Below are positions 26,397 to 37,387 of a stretch of 64,000 bases of DNA, one piece after another. The DNA is from Erythrobacter donghaensis (lineage in GTDB: Bacteria; Pseudomonadota; Alphaproteobacteria; Sphingomonadales; Sphingomonadaceae), in assembly GCF_002155425.1 (NCBI RefSeq), contig NZ_MUYG01000011.1, forward strand, positions 806,001 through 870,000. Reading direction: 5' to 3'. A program made the position numbers and the translations under genes. The notes beneath the pieces were generated by a model that was given only the letters and a program-made list of their open reading frames with translations, was not told where the DNA came from and made no database searches. Numbering within the stretch: the stretch's first letter is position 1; each line of letters opens with the position of its first letter.

Positions 26397-27797
26397 TTAC
26401 ATGTGGATAGGCTTGCCCGTTACCGCCATCGCCGCTTCCTTGAAGGCCTCGGCATGGGTCGGGTGCGCGTGGCAGGTGTAGGCGATGTCTTCGGACGTTG
26501 CGCCGAATTCCATCGCTTGCGCGGCCTGCGCGATCATCGTGCCCGCGAGGGAGTTGATCATCCACACGCCGACTACGCGGTCGGTTTGCGCGTCCGCGAT
26601 CACCTTGACGAAGCCGTCGGTGTCGCGGTTGGCCTTGGCGCGGCTGTTGGCCATCATCGGGAACTTGCCGATCTTGACCGCAAGGCCCTGTTCCTTGGCC
26701 TGTTCCTCGGTGATGCCGACGCCCGCGATTTCGGGCGCGGTGTAAACCACGTTGGGGATCACATCGTGGTTCACGATGCCGGTAAGGCCCGCGATGTTCT
26801 CGGCGACCGCAATGCCTTCATCCTCGGCCTTGTGGGCCAGCATCGGGCCGGGGACGACATCGCCAATGCCCCAGATGTTGGGGACGGCGGTGCGGAATTC
26901 GTGGTCGATCTCGATCTGGCCGCGGTTGTTGACGCTCAGACCCGCCTTGTCGAGCGCGAGGCCTTCGGTGTTCGGCCGCCGCCCGATCGACACGAGCACA
27001 TGGCTGGCCTCGATGGTCTTGGCTTCGCCGCCTGCGGCCGGTTCGATGGTCAAGGTCACGCTCTTGCCCTTGGCGGTGGCACCGGTGACCTTGTGGCCGA
27101 GCATCATTTCCATGCCCTGCTTCTTGAAGATCTTCTGCGCTTCCTTGCGCACTTCGCCGTCCATGCCGGGGAGCAGCTGGTCGAGGAATTCGACCACGGT
27201 GACCTTCGCGCCCAGACGCCGCCACACCGAGCCGAGTTCGAGGCCAATCACGCCGCCGCCGATCACCACGAGATGTTCGGGCACTTCTTCCAGATCGAGC
27301 GCACCGGTGCTGTCGACGATGCGCTTGCCCGCATTGTCGACCGTCACGCCGGGGAGCGGGGTGACCGAAGAGCCGGTGGCGATGACGATGTCCTTGGCGG
27401 TGACGGTGTCGTTGCCGACCTTGACGGTGTGCGCGTCCTCGAAGGCGGCATGGCCCTTGAGCCAGGTGACCTTGTTCTTCTTGAACAGAAACTCGATCCC
27501 GCCGGTCAACTCGCCTACGGCTTTGGTCTTTTCGGCCATCATCTTGCCCAGATCGAGCGTCGGCTTGGCGGTTATGCCCCAAGTGGCGAAGTGGCCGTTC
27601 TTCGCCTCGTCGAACAGCTCCGAGCCGTGCAGCAGCGCCTTGGAGGGAATGCACCCGACATTGAGGCAGGTGCCGCCGAGCGTTTCGCGCGATTCCACAC
27701 AGGCGGTCTTCAGCCCCAGCTGCGCCGCGCGGATCGCCGCGACATAGCCGCCGGGGCCGGCACCGATGATGAGGACGTCGTAATCGTATTCAGCCAT
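26397..27797 (-). CDS. lpdA: Dihydrolipoyl dehydrogenase (E3)
   Basis: This FAD enzyme reoxidises the lipoyl group of the 2-oxoglutarate dehydrogenase complex with NAD. The 466-residue product has the FAD-binding GAGPGG at 13-18, the redox pair Cys44/Cys49 (GTCLNVGC), the NAD motif GGGVIGLELG near 182 and the C-terminal HAHPTHAEAF with the catalytic His-Glu pair. I start at 27797 because the 15 codons upstream come from an intergenic repeat (SPSTSSGRTE). It lies downstream of odhB. Confidence 0.98.
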   Translation of the reverse strand: MAEYDYDVLIIGAGPGGYVAAIRAAQLGLKTACVESRETLGGTCLNVGCIPSKALLHGSELFDEAKNGHFATWGITAKPTLDLGKMMAEKTKAVGELTGGIEFLFKKNKVTWLKGHAAFEDAHTVKVGNDTVTAKDIVIATGSSVTPLPGVTVDNAGKRIVDSTGALDLEEVPEHLVVIGGGVIGLELGSVWRRLGAKVTVVEFLDQLLPGMDGEVRKEAQKIFKKQGMEMMLGHKVTGATAKGKSVTLTIEPAAGGEAKTIEASHVLVSIGRRPNTEGLALDKAGLSVNNRGQIEIDHEFRTAVPNIWGIGDVVPGPMLAHKAEDEGIAVAENIAGLTGIVNHDVIPNVVYTAPEIAGVGITEEQAKEQGLAVKIGKFPMMANSRAKANRDTDGFVKVIADAQTDRVVGVWMINSLAGTMIAQAAQAMEFGATSEDIAYTCHAHPTHAEAFKEAAMAVTGKPIHM

Positions 27798-27805
27798 TTC
27801 CAACT

Positions 27806-27832
27806 CCGTTCGCCCTGAGCTTGTCGAAGGGC
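27806..27832. repeat. Dispersed short repeat (sphingomonad REP-like)
   Basis: The 27-bp sequence CCGTTCGCCCTGAGC followed by TTGTCGAAGGGC contains an imperfect stem GCCCT/AGGGC. It is a well-known scattered intergenic repeat in Sphingomonadales and some other proteobacteria; its translation SPSTSSGRTE is often mis-annotated as an N-terminus. It stands in the 134-bp gap between odhB and lpdA, close to the lpdA ribosome-binding region. Confidence 0.75.
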
Positions 27833-27872
27833 TGCACTTCACTTGGGGACCGTCGCTCCAAAAGTAAGAGCA

Positions 27873-27917
27873 GGGCTTCGGAAGCGTAGCTGTTGCGCAG
27901 CAACACCGGCGAAGCCC
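27873..27917. repeat. Two-tier inverted repeat between odhB and lpdA
   Basis: GGGCTTCG (27873-27880) pairs with CGAAGCCC (27910-27917), and the interior carries a second perfect hairpin GTTGC-GCA-GCAAC (27892-27904). On the minus strand this lies between odhB and lpdA. It may stabilise the upstream mRNA, act as a partial terminator or be another repeat element. Confidence 0.5.
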
Positions 27918-27931
27918 AGACGGCTATTGGA

Positions 27932-29167
<1,236 letters not shown>

Positions 29168-29220
29168 TGCAATGGGTTCCTGAAACTTGCTTTAATCTCG
29201 TGTGAAGAAGATGGCGGCGC

Positions 29221-32016
29221 TCACAGCCCCAGCGCGGCGGCGACGAGCGCCTCCTGCTGGGCCTTGTGGCGGCTGGCGAGACCGGTCGCAGGCGAGGCGG
29301 CAGCATCGCGGCCGGCATAGGTCGGACGCATGCCCGTGTGCCCGGCCGCGGTCAGCGCATCCTCGATCCGCTCGTTGACGAAGAACCATGCGCCGTTGTT
29401 GCGTGGCTCTTCCTGGCACCAGACCACCTCTTTGAGGTTGGTCATGCGCTTCAGACGAACGCTGAGCGGGTCGCCGGGGAAGGGGAAGAGCTGCTCGATC
29501 CGCACGATCGAAACGTCCTCGATACCCGCCGCATCGCGCGCTTCGATCAGGTCATATGCGACCTTGCCCGAGCACAGCACCAGACGCTTCACCTTGTCGT
29601 CGGCAATGGTCTTGGTGTCCGACTGGATGCGCCGGAACTGGCGATCGCCGAGGAACTCCTCGCGGCTGGACTTCGCCATGGGGTGGCGCAGCAGCGACTT
29701 GGGGCTCATGATGATCAGCGGCTTGCGGAAGCTCCGCAGCATCTGGCGGCGCAGCACGTGGAAGTAGTTGGCCGGGCTGGTGATGTTGCAGACGCACATG
29801 TTGTCGTCGGCGCACAGCTGAAGGAAGCGCTCCAGACGGGCCGAAGAGTGCTCCGGCCCCTGACCTTCATAGCCGTGCGGCAGCAGCATCACGAGGCCGT
29901 TGGCGCGCAGCCACTTGCTCTCGCCGCTGGCGACGAACTGGTCGATCATGATCTGCGCGCCATTGGCAAAGTCGCCGAACTGGCCTTCCCACAGCACCAG
30001 GCACTTGGGATCGGCCATCGCGAAGCCATACTCGAAGCCGAGCACGCCATATTCCGACAGCGTGGAGTCGTGCACTTCGAACTTGCCGTGGGGCAGGGTG
30101 TTGAGCGGCACGTATTTGCGTTCCGACTTCTGGTCGACCCAAACGGCATGGCGCTGCGAGAAGGTGCCGCGCCCGGAGTCCTGCCCCGACAGGCGCACGC
30201 CGTAGCCTTCCATCACGAGGCTGCCGAAAGCGAGCGCCTCGGCCGTCGCCCAGTCGAAGCCTTCGCCCGAGCTGAACATCTCGCGCTTGGCGGCGAGCAC
30301 GCGGTCCAATGTCTTGTGAACGTCGAGATCGGCAGGGACTTCGGTCAGCACGCGGCCCAGCGCATCGAAGGTCTTGGGCTCGATCGCGGTTTCGACCGAT
30401 CGGCGCGCGGTTTCCGGGTCGGCGGGCTTGTTGAGTCCGGCCCAGCGTCCGCCGAACCAGTCGGCCTCATTGGCCTTGTAGCTCTTGCCCGCTTCGAATT
30501 CCTCTTCGAGCAGCGCGGTGAATTCGCCAGCCATCCGCTCGCGGGTGCCCGGTTCCACCACGCCCTCGCGCACCAGCCGCGTTTCATAGGCAACGCTGAC
30601 CTTGGGGTGAGCGCGGATCTTGTCATACATCAGCGGCTGAGTGAACTTGGGCTCGTCCCCTTCGTTGTGGCCGAAGCGGCGATAGCACCACATGTCGATC
30701 ACAACGTCGCGGTGGAAGGTCTGACGATATTCGACCGCGAGCTTGCAGGCGAAGGTCACGGCTTCGGGATCGTCACCGTTGACGTGGAGGATCGGCGCCA
30801 TCACGCCCTTGGCCACATCGCTGGGGTAGGGCGAGGAACGCGCAAACTTGGGGCTGGTGGTGAAGCCGATCTGGTTGTTGATGATGAAGTGGATGCACCC
30901 ACCGGTGTCGTAGCCCGGCACGCCCGAGAGCGAGAGGCTTTCCCACACCACGCCCTGACCCGCAAAGGCAGCATCGCCGTGGATCAGCACGGGGAGCACC
31001 TGATCCTTCTTCTTCAGATCGTCGCGGATCGCCTGCTGCGCGCGCGCCTTGCCCAGCACCACCGGGTTCACCGCCTCAAGGTGCGAGGGGTTGGGCACAA
31101 GGCTCATGTGCACCGAAATCCCGTCGAACTCGCGGTCGGTGGAGGTGCCGAGGTGATACTTCACATCGCCCGAACCGCCGACATCGTCGGGATTGGCCGA
31201 GCCGCCCGAGAATTCGTGGAAGATCACGCGATACGGCTTGGCCATCACGTTGGCGAGGACGTTCAGGCGGCCGCGGTGGGCCATGCCGTAGATGATCTCG
31301 CGCACGCCCGCGCTGCCGCCGTGCTTGATCACGGCTTCCAGCGCCGGGATCATCGCTTCACCACCATCGAGGCCGAAACGCTTCGTGCCGACATATTTCT
31401 TGGCGAGGAATTCCTCGTAGCCTTCGCCGCGCAGCACGGCGGCGAGGATCGCCTTCTTGCCTTCGGGGGTGAATTGGATCGTCTCGCCGGGGCTTTCGAA
31501 CTTGTCCTGCAGGAAGCGGCGTTCCTCGGTGTCGGCGATGTGCATGTATTCGAGGCCGACCTTGCCGCAATAGACTTCGCGCAACCGCTGGTGGAGCTTG
31601 CCCACCGTGGTCCACTCCATGCCCAGCACGCCGCCGACATAGACCTCTTCGTTCTCCTTGCCCGCAAGGCCGTGCCATTCGAGCGTGAGATCAGCCGGTC
31701 CCTCGCGGTTGCTGAGGCCGAGCGGGTCGAGATCGGCCGCCATGTGCCCGCGCACACGGTAGAGCCGCACGAGCGTCATAGCCGCGATCGAGAGCGCCGC
31801 GGCCTTTTCAATCGCTTTGGGGTCGGACGGCTTGCCCGCATCCTTCGCCGCCTGCTTGACCGCGAGCTTCATCTCGGTCGGGTCCATCGCAGCGACGAGA
31901 TCGGAGGCGCTGTCGGCCAGCGTGTCGAGCCAGCCGCGCTTTGCCCACGAAGGGCCGGGCTGCGGGCCTTCCTGATCGGTGAAGGCGGGGATGAAGTTCT
32001 GCGGTTCGTTGCCCAT
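29221..32016 (-). CDS. sucA: 2-oxoglutarate dehydrogenase E1 component
   Basis: This thiamine diphosphate enzyme decarboxylates 2-oxoglutarate in the TCA cycle. The 931-residue product is full length. It shows the N-terminal E2-binding segment, YRVRGHMAADLDPLG near residue 85, the catalytic core (GMAHRGRLNVLANVM near 248, HGDAAFAGQGVVWESL near 345, GDDPEAVTFACKLAVEYRQ) and the C-terminal pyrimidine-binding half (GQDSGRGTFSQRHAV, QEEPRNNGAWFF). It lies 72 bp after sucD and before odhB. Confidence 0.98.
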   Translation of the reverse strand: MGNEPQNFIPAFTDQEGPQPGPSWAKRGWLDTLADSASDLVAAMDPTEMKLAVKQAAKDAGKPSDPKAIEKAAALSIAAMTLVRLYRVRGHMAADLDPLGLSNREGPADLTLEWHGLAGKENEEVYVGGVLGMEWTTVGKLHQRLREVYCGKVGLEYMHIADTEERRFLQDKFESPGETIQFTPEGKKAILAAVLRGEGYEEFLAKKYVGTKRFGLDGGEAMIPALEAVIKHGGSAGVREIIYGMAHRGRLNVLANVMAKPYRVIFHEFSGGSANPDDVGGSGDVKYHLGTSTDREFDGISVHMSLVPNPSHLEAVNPVVLGKARAQQAIRDDLKKKDQVLPVLIHGDAAFAGQGVVWESLSLSGVPGYDTGGCIHFIINNQIGFTTSPKFARSSPYPSDVAKGVMAPILHVNGDDPEAVTFACKLAVEYRQTFHRDVVIDMWCYRRFGHNEGDEPKFTQPLMYDKIRAHPKVSVAYETRLVREGVVEPGTRERMAGEFTALLEEEFEAGKSYKANEADWFGGRWAGLNKPADPETARRSVETAIEPKTFDALGRVLTEVPADLDVHKTLDRVLAAKREMFSSGEGFDWATAEALAFGSLVMEGYGVRLSGQDSGRGTFSQRHAVWVDQKSERKYVPLNTLPHGKFEVHDSTLSEYGVLGFEYGFAMADPKCLVLWEGQFGDFANGAQIMIDQFVASGESKWLRANGLVMLLPHGYEGQGPEHSSARLERFLQLCADDNMCVCNITSPANYFHVLRRQMLRSFRKPLIIMSPKSLLRHPMAKSSREEFLGDRQFRRIQSDTKTIADDKVKRLVLCSGKVAYDLIEARDAAGIEDVSIVRIEQLFPFPGDPLSVRLKRMTNLKEVVWCQEEPRNNGAWFFVNERIEDALTAAGHTGMRPTYAGRDAAASPATGLASRHKAQQEALVAAALGL

Positions 32017-32088
32017 GATGGGACTCCCGGGGAGGAGGAAGGATGGCCCCCCGTGTCAATCACGAGGGGCCGGTATTCTAAACGGCGG

Positions 32089-32979
32089 TTACGCCATTTC
32101 TTTGAGCATCGCGGCGAGGGTTTCCCCCAGCAGCGAGGGCGAGGGCGAGACGCGGATGCCCGCATCTTCCATCGCCGCGATCTTGTCTTCCGCGCCGCCC
32201 TGGCCGCCGCTGACGATGGCGCCCGCGTGGCCCATGCGGCGGCCCGGAGGGGCGGTGCGCCCGGCGATGAAGCCGACCATCGGCTTGCTCCGGCCCTTGG
32301 CGCGCTCGGCCTTGATGAAGGCGGCAGCCTCTTCTTCGGCCGAACCGCCGATTTCGCCGATCATGATGATGCTCTCGGTCTCGGGATCGTCGAGGAACAG
32401 GTCGAGCACGTCGATGAAGTTGGTGCCGTTGACCGGGTCGCCGCCGATGCCGACCGCGGTGGTCTGGCCGAGGCCCGCCATGGTGGTCTGATGCACGGCT
32501 TCATAGGTGAGCGTGCCCGAGCGCGAGACGATGCCGACCGAGCCCTTCTTGAAGATATTGGCCGGCATGATGCCGATCTTGCACTCGTTCGGGGTCAGCA
32601 CGCCGGGGCAGTTGGGGCCGATGAGGCGCGACTTGGAGCCCGCGAGCGCGCGCTTGGCGCGGACCATGTCGAGCACCGGAATGCCTTCGGTGATGCAGAT
32701 GATCAGCTCGATCTCGGCATCAATCGCCTCGCAGATCGCGTCGGCAGCGAACGGCGGCGGGACGTAGATGCACGAGGCAGTCGCACCGGTCGCGGCCTTG
32801 GCTTCGCGCACGGTATCGAACTGCGGCAGGCCGATATGCGTGGTGCCGCCCTTGCCCGGCGTCACGCCCGCGACCATCTGCGTCCCGTAATCGAGCGCGG
32901 CTTGGGTGTGGAAGGTGCCGGTGTTGCCGGTCATCCCCTGGGTGATGACCTTGGTGTCTTTGTTTACGAGGATGGACAC
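32089..32979 (-). CDS. sucD: Succinate-CoA ligase subunit alpha
   Basis: The alpha subunit carries the phosphorylated histidine, His251 ([16 protein letters not shown]), and the CoA-binding Rossmann part ([12 protein letters not shown] near 14-24). The 296-residue product is complete. It starts at a GTG whose first base is shared with the TAG stop of the small exported protein upstream (TAGTG). Its obligate partner sucC is not adjacent, which is unusual, and must be elsewhere in the genome. Confidence 0.97.
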   Translation of the reverse strand: MSILVNKDTKVITQGMTGNTGTFHTQAALDYGTQMVAGVTPGKGGTTHIGLPQFDTVREAKAATGATASCIYVPPPFAADAICEAIDAEIELIICITEGIPVLDMVRAKRALAGSKSRLIGPNCPGVLTPNECKIGIMPANIFKKGSVGIVSRSGTLTYEAVHQTTMAGLGQTTAVGIGGDPVNGTNFIDVLDLFLDDPETESIIMIGEIGGSAEEEAAAFIKAERAKGRSKPMVGFIAGRTAPPGRRMGHAGAIVSGGQGGAEDKIAAMEDAGIRVSPSPSLLGETLAAMLKEMA

Positions 32980-33475
32980 TATTTTTCTCCAGAATCAATT
33001 ATGACTACGGCGAACAGGCCATTGCCCTTTCGCCCAAATGCGATTGCGTGCGAGCCATAGCGATACGCGGTGGCTTCCTCGTCTGCGCTGACAGGAGCGA
33101 AAGCGAGTTCCAGCACGGTGGAAACTGTCGCCTCGTCTTCCGGCGCGAGTTTGCCCATTAGCTGGCATTGATTGGCCTTCTCGGGCTCAGTGAGGAAATA
33201 AAGAAACGGAAAACCTCCGGTCTTTCCGAAAGCCCTCAAGGGCAAATCTTTATAGGCTTCTGAGTCGTCCGGCGCGTCGAGGTTTTTCGCTCGTTCCCAG
33301 CCACGCGATAAGAGCACTTCTTCGCTAACGGCTGTCGGCGAAGTTGCTGCGGTGCAATCCTTGATAGCCTCGATCAGCAGTTCCGGGTTCACAGGGGGTG
33401 GTCCAGCGGGCTGCTCCTGCGCGGCGACTGGCGAGGCGACGAGAAGGCCAACGGCGATGGCTGCGAGTAGCCGCA

Positions 33476-33476
<1 letters not shown>
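32979..33476 (-). CDS. Small exported protein between mdh and sucD
   Basis: I do not recognise this 165-residue protein. It begins with a signal peptide ([20 protein letters not shown]). The mature part has two cysteines ([19 protein letters not shown]) and a mixed composition with [13 protein letters not shown] and a C-terminal FAVVIIDSG. Its ATG shares one base with the mdh stop (TAATG), and its stop shares one base with the sucD start, so it is tightly coupled to TCA-cycle genes although it should be exported. Function is unknown. Confidence 0.7.
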
Positions 33477-34558
<1,082 letters not shown>

Positions 34559-34716
34559 TTACGAAACGGGCGGTAGGCCGCTCAAAAGTGGATTGCAACC
34601 GTCAAAAGGTCGGATTTGGCAACTATCTTTGCAAACAGTTCGCAGTTGCATTAATGCGCCTGTCCATCGCGTCCCCGCCACGACACGCCGCAGCTGCCGT
34701 AGCGGAACGGGGGCGT

Positions 34717-35058
34717 TCAGGAAGGGGCAAGATCGGACGGCGCGCGCGGGGCGAGGCGGCGGTCGAACATTCGGGTGACCGCCAGCCAGTGATCGCGCGC
34801 GTCGGCATCGCCATGCGCGGCGGCATCGCCTGCTTGCTCCAGCGCCGCCGAGGCCGCGGCGAGGCCGTGGACGGCAAAATGGTGCAGCGCGTCGATCAGC
34901 AGGGGTTCGAAGGGGCCGGGTACTTCGCTGCCGTCGGCCCGCGGCGTGCCATTGTCGTTCGCCGCCCGCGCCAGCGCCGGGGCGATCAGCCCGCGTCCCG
35001 CGGCCCGCCAGCCGAGACGACGGCCGGGGTGGTTGGTCGAGGCAAAGCGGACAGACAT
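34717..35058 (-). CDS. Small conserved hypothetical protein
   Basis: The 113-residue product starts MSVRFASTNHPGRRLGWRAAGRGLIAPALARAAND and ends MFDRRLAPRAPSDLAPS. The ANDN and LIDALHHFAVHGLAAASAALEQA patterns recur in small sphingomonad proteins of unknown role. No signal peptide or membrane segment is visible. An in-frame ATG 7 codons upstream (35079) is possible, but GGAATGCTCCACCA supports 35058. It lies 278 bp upstream of mdh on the same strand. Confidence 0.6.
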   Translation of the reverse strand: MSVRFASTNHPGRRLGWRAAGRGLIAPALARAANDNGTPRADGSEVPGPFEPLLIDALHHFAVHGLAAASAALEQAGDAAAHGDADARDHWLAVTRMFDRRLAPRAPSDLAPS

Positions 35059-35191
35059 TGGTGGAGCATTCCCGTTCAACGCGCCGTGCCGGGGACGGGT
35101 CGGGGCGCGGCCACACCTCTAGCGGGGCGCCGCTAAGGCTTGGTGTGGCATTAGGGTTTCGCGGGTCTTAACCCTGTCCGCCGCGACCGGT

Positions 35192-36397
35192 TTATTGCTC
35201 GGGAGCGGGGATGGGGACTGCGTCCGGCCGGGCTTTCCATTGGCCGGCGCGGGCATATTCCGATTTGACCGAACCGGTGCCAGCATAGGCCTCGGTCGGA
35301 GCGGAAGGCGCGATCACGGGGGCCTTGCCCTGCGTGACCGCCGCGCCCTGCTTGCCGACCGGGACGGGGGCAAGATCATAAGCGATCACTGGGCGATCTG
35401 CGGCGGCGCTGGCGCTGGGCGCTGCGGCTGCGGCGGCGGCCTCAAGCGGTGTGGGCGCGCTGGTGCGCCCGCTCACCGTCGGCTCGACCCCGGCATAGCC
35501 GCCGTTGAAGGCCGCCGCCAATCCGCCCGCGCCGCGATTGCGGTAAAAGCGGTGCGCGCCGATCGTGCCGATATGGTCGAGTGTGCTCGCCCAATAGGGG
35601 TTGACCCAGAGCGTGTGGTAATGTGTCGCGAGGCCCACGGGCGCATAGACGCTGCCGTTAAGCGCCTCGGCGGCGATCTGCTGCGCGCGGGCCCAGCTCG
35701 CCCCGCCCGGACGCCGCGCAAGGCTGCCGTCGCAGGTGAAGGTGAACTGGCACCCGGTCGAGCGTTCCGACCCCTGATAGACGACGCCGCACACGCTCGA
35801 GGGCCACGCCGGGTGCGCCACGCGGTTGAGCACCACCTGCGCGACCGCGCGCTGTCCGGCCTCGCTCTCGCTCGCGGCTTCGTACCACACGGCCTGCGCG
35901 AGGCACTCGGCGGCGCGCAGCTGGGTGATGCCGGTGCCCGCGCCGTAGAAGGGCCTGGCCGCCGCGCCGACATCGATCAGCGCGCCGAGCTCGCGCCCGC
36001 TTTCCGCGCCCAGCGCCAACGGATCATCGGTGGGCAGGGCGACCAGCGCCGAGCCGGCGGGATCGGCCATGTAGAAATAGGCCGAGCCGGGGAAGCTCAT
36101 CCCCGGTCGCTCGAACGGCAGCGCCGCTGCAGCCGCCTGCCGGGTGGCGAGTGCAGCGGTGCTCTCGACTGCGTCGCCGGGGAGCGTGGTAAGGCCGCCA
36201 TTGGTAAGCCCCGGCGCCGCCATCGCGGGCACTGCAATCGCGGCGGCGAGCACGGCGAGGCGCTTGCGCCCCGTGCTGGCGAACGTCTTTGCGAAAGTCC
36301 TGGTGAGCCATGGGCCGAGCGGCAGCGTCCAGCCCCGCCGTGCGCGCGGGGCGGCAGTGCCCGAGGTGTCGACAAAGAAAGTACGCTGGCGGGCCAT
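35192..36397 (-). CDS. SleB-like cell wall hydrolase
   Basis: The 401-residue product has a basic, Arg-rich cytoplasmic start, one membrane anchor/signal (RLAVLAAAIAVPAMAAPG, about 46-63) and a Hydrolase_2 (SleB/CwlJ) domain at about 165-300. It shows ECLAQAVWYEAASESEAGQRAVAQVVLNRVAHPAWPSSVCGVV in parts, then the FTFTCDGS and ATHYHT segments. Such enzymes cut peptidoglycan; the conserved Glu in WYEA is the likely catalytic residue. The C-terminal 90 residues are Ala/Pro-rich. It is divergent from the ABC importer genes. Confidence 0.85.
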   Translation of the reverse strand: MARQRTFFVDTSGTAAPRARRGWTLPLGPWLTRTFAKTFASTGRKRLAVLAAAIAVPAMAAPGLTNGGLTTLPGDAVESTAALATRQAAAAALPFERPGMSFPGSAYFYMADPAGSALVALPTDDPLALGAESGRELGALIDVGAAARPFYGAGTGITQLRAAECLAQAVWYEAASESEAGQRAVAQVVLNRVAHPAWPSSVCGVVYQGSERSTGCQFTFTCDGSLARRPGGASWARAQQIAAEALNGSVYAPVGLATHYHTLWVNPYWASTLDHIGTIGAHRFYRNRGAGGLAAAFNGGYAGVEPTVSGRTSAPTPLEAAAAAAAPSASAAADRPVIAYDLAPVPVGKQGAAVTQGKAPVIAPSAPTEAYAGTGSVKSEYARAGQWKARPDAVPIPAPEQ

Positions 36398-36452
36398 GAT
36401 CGAACCTCGCTTACGCGCGTGCGGTTGGCGCGGCGAGGGCGGCACCGGGCAG

Positions 36453-36469
36453 CGTCCCTTTTCGGGACG
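36453..36469. other. Palindromic hairpin in a divergent intergenic region
   Basis: CGTCCC (36453-36458) and GGGACG (36464-36469) form a perfect 6-bp inverted repeat around TTTTC, in the 135-bp space between the minus-strand cell wall hydrolase and the plus-strand importer genes. It could be an operator for either side or a leader hairpin. No cobalamin riboswitch box was found here. Confidence 0.3.
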
Positions 36470-36532
36470 GCGCGCACGGCAAGCGTAACCCGTTGCGCGC
36501 AGGCTCTCTGCCCCCTATCGCCGGGGCCGAAC

Positions 36533-37387
36533 ATGGCGCGGGATCGCATCACAACGGGGACGAAGGCGGCGCGCAGGCTGACGCTGCTGGTGGGCGCGGT
36601 GCTGCTCGCCGCCTGTGCGCCTGCCGCCCCGGGTGCGCACAGCGATCCGGCGAACCCCACCATCGTCAGCCTCAACCCGTGCCTCGACGCGATCTTGGTG
36701 GAGGTTGCCCCGCCCGCGCAGGTGCTGGCGCTGTCGCATTACAGCCGCGATGCCGGGGCAAGCTCGATCCCGGCGCCGGTCGCCGCGCGCTACGGCGTCA
36801 CCGGCGGGACAGCGGAGGAGGTGATTGCGCTTCGGCCCGACATTGTGCTGGCCTCGACTTTCCTGCCTCAGCCGACCCGCACCGCGCTCGAACGGGCAGG
36901 GCTTCGGGTGGCGACCTTCGGCAGCCCCGCCACCATCGCCGAAAGCGCCGCGCAGGTGCGCGAGGTCGCCGCGCTGGCGGGGCGGGCAGGGGAGGGCGAG
37001 GCGCTGGCCCAGGATATCTCCGCCATTCCGGGCGCGCCGGGGCCGGCAATCGATGCCTTGCTGTGGCAGGAGGGCGAAATCGTCGCAGGCGAGCAGACCC
37101 TGATCGCAGAATTGCTCCGGCAGGAGGGCTTCGCCAGCAACGCCGCCGCGCGCGGATTGCGGCAGGCCGACCGGGTGAGCCTCGAGGTCGTGCTCGCCGA
37201 TCCGCCGCAGGTGCTGCTGGTCGCAGGCGGGGCGGCGGGGCAGCGCCATCCAGTGCTGGAGGGCCAGCTCAAGGCGACCCACATCGCACCCTTCGATCCT
37301 GCGCTGATCTATTGCGGCGGGCCGACCATCCCCAAGGCCCGCGCCCGCCTGCGCGCGATCCGGGCCGAGGTGGAGCGGCGACCATGA
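36533..37387 (+). CDS. ABC transporter substrate-binding lipoprotein (BtuF/FecB type)
   Basis: The 284-residue product has a lipoprotein signal with lipobox LLAAC near residue 24, then the periplasmic-binding pattern of class III proteins: PTIVSLNPCLDAILVEVAPPAQVLALSHYSRDA, EEVIALRPDIVLAST and the two lobes joined by a helix. This class binds vitamin B12, haem or siderophores; the ligand cannot be told from sequence. The ATG at 36533 lies after GGGGCCGAAC. It overlaps the permease gene by 4 bp (ATGA). Confidence 0.88.
   Translation: MARDRITTGTKAARRLTLLVGAVLLAACAPAAPGAHSDPANPTIVSLNPCLDAILVEVAPPAQVLALSHYSRDAGASSIPAPVAARYGVTGGTAEEVIALRPDIVLASTFLPQPTRTALERAGLRVATFGSPATIAESAAQVREVAALAGRAGEGEALAQDISAIPGAPGPAIDALLWQEGEIVAGEQTLIAELLRQEGFASNAAARGLRQADRVSLEVVLADPPQVLLVAGGAAGQRHPVLEGQLKATHIAPFDPALIYCGGPTIPKARARLRAIRAEVERRP

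Noticed and set aside
26352..27818. A 488-codon plus-strand open frame opposite lpdA
   Set aside because: It is antisense to dihydrolipoyl dehydrogenase and has no family features.
29266..33060. A 1264-codon open frame on the plus strand
   Set aside because: It lies wholly antisense to sucA and sucD, whose products are unmistakable. Long antisense frames are common in high-G+C DNA.
35195..36532. Upstream in-frame extension of the substrate-binding lipoprotein gene
   Set aside because: The extension is antisense to the SleB-like hydrolase, and the ATG at 36533 gives a proper lipoprotein signal.
36398..36532. Cobalamin riboswitch before the importer genes
   Set aside because: No B12-box sequence was found, and the 135-bp gap is too short for a full cobalamin riboswitch in a leader.
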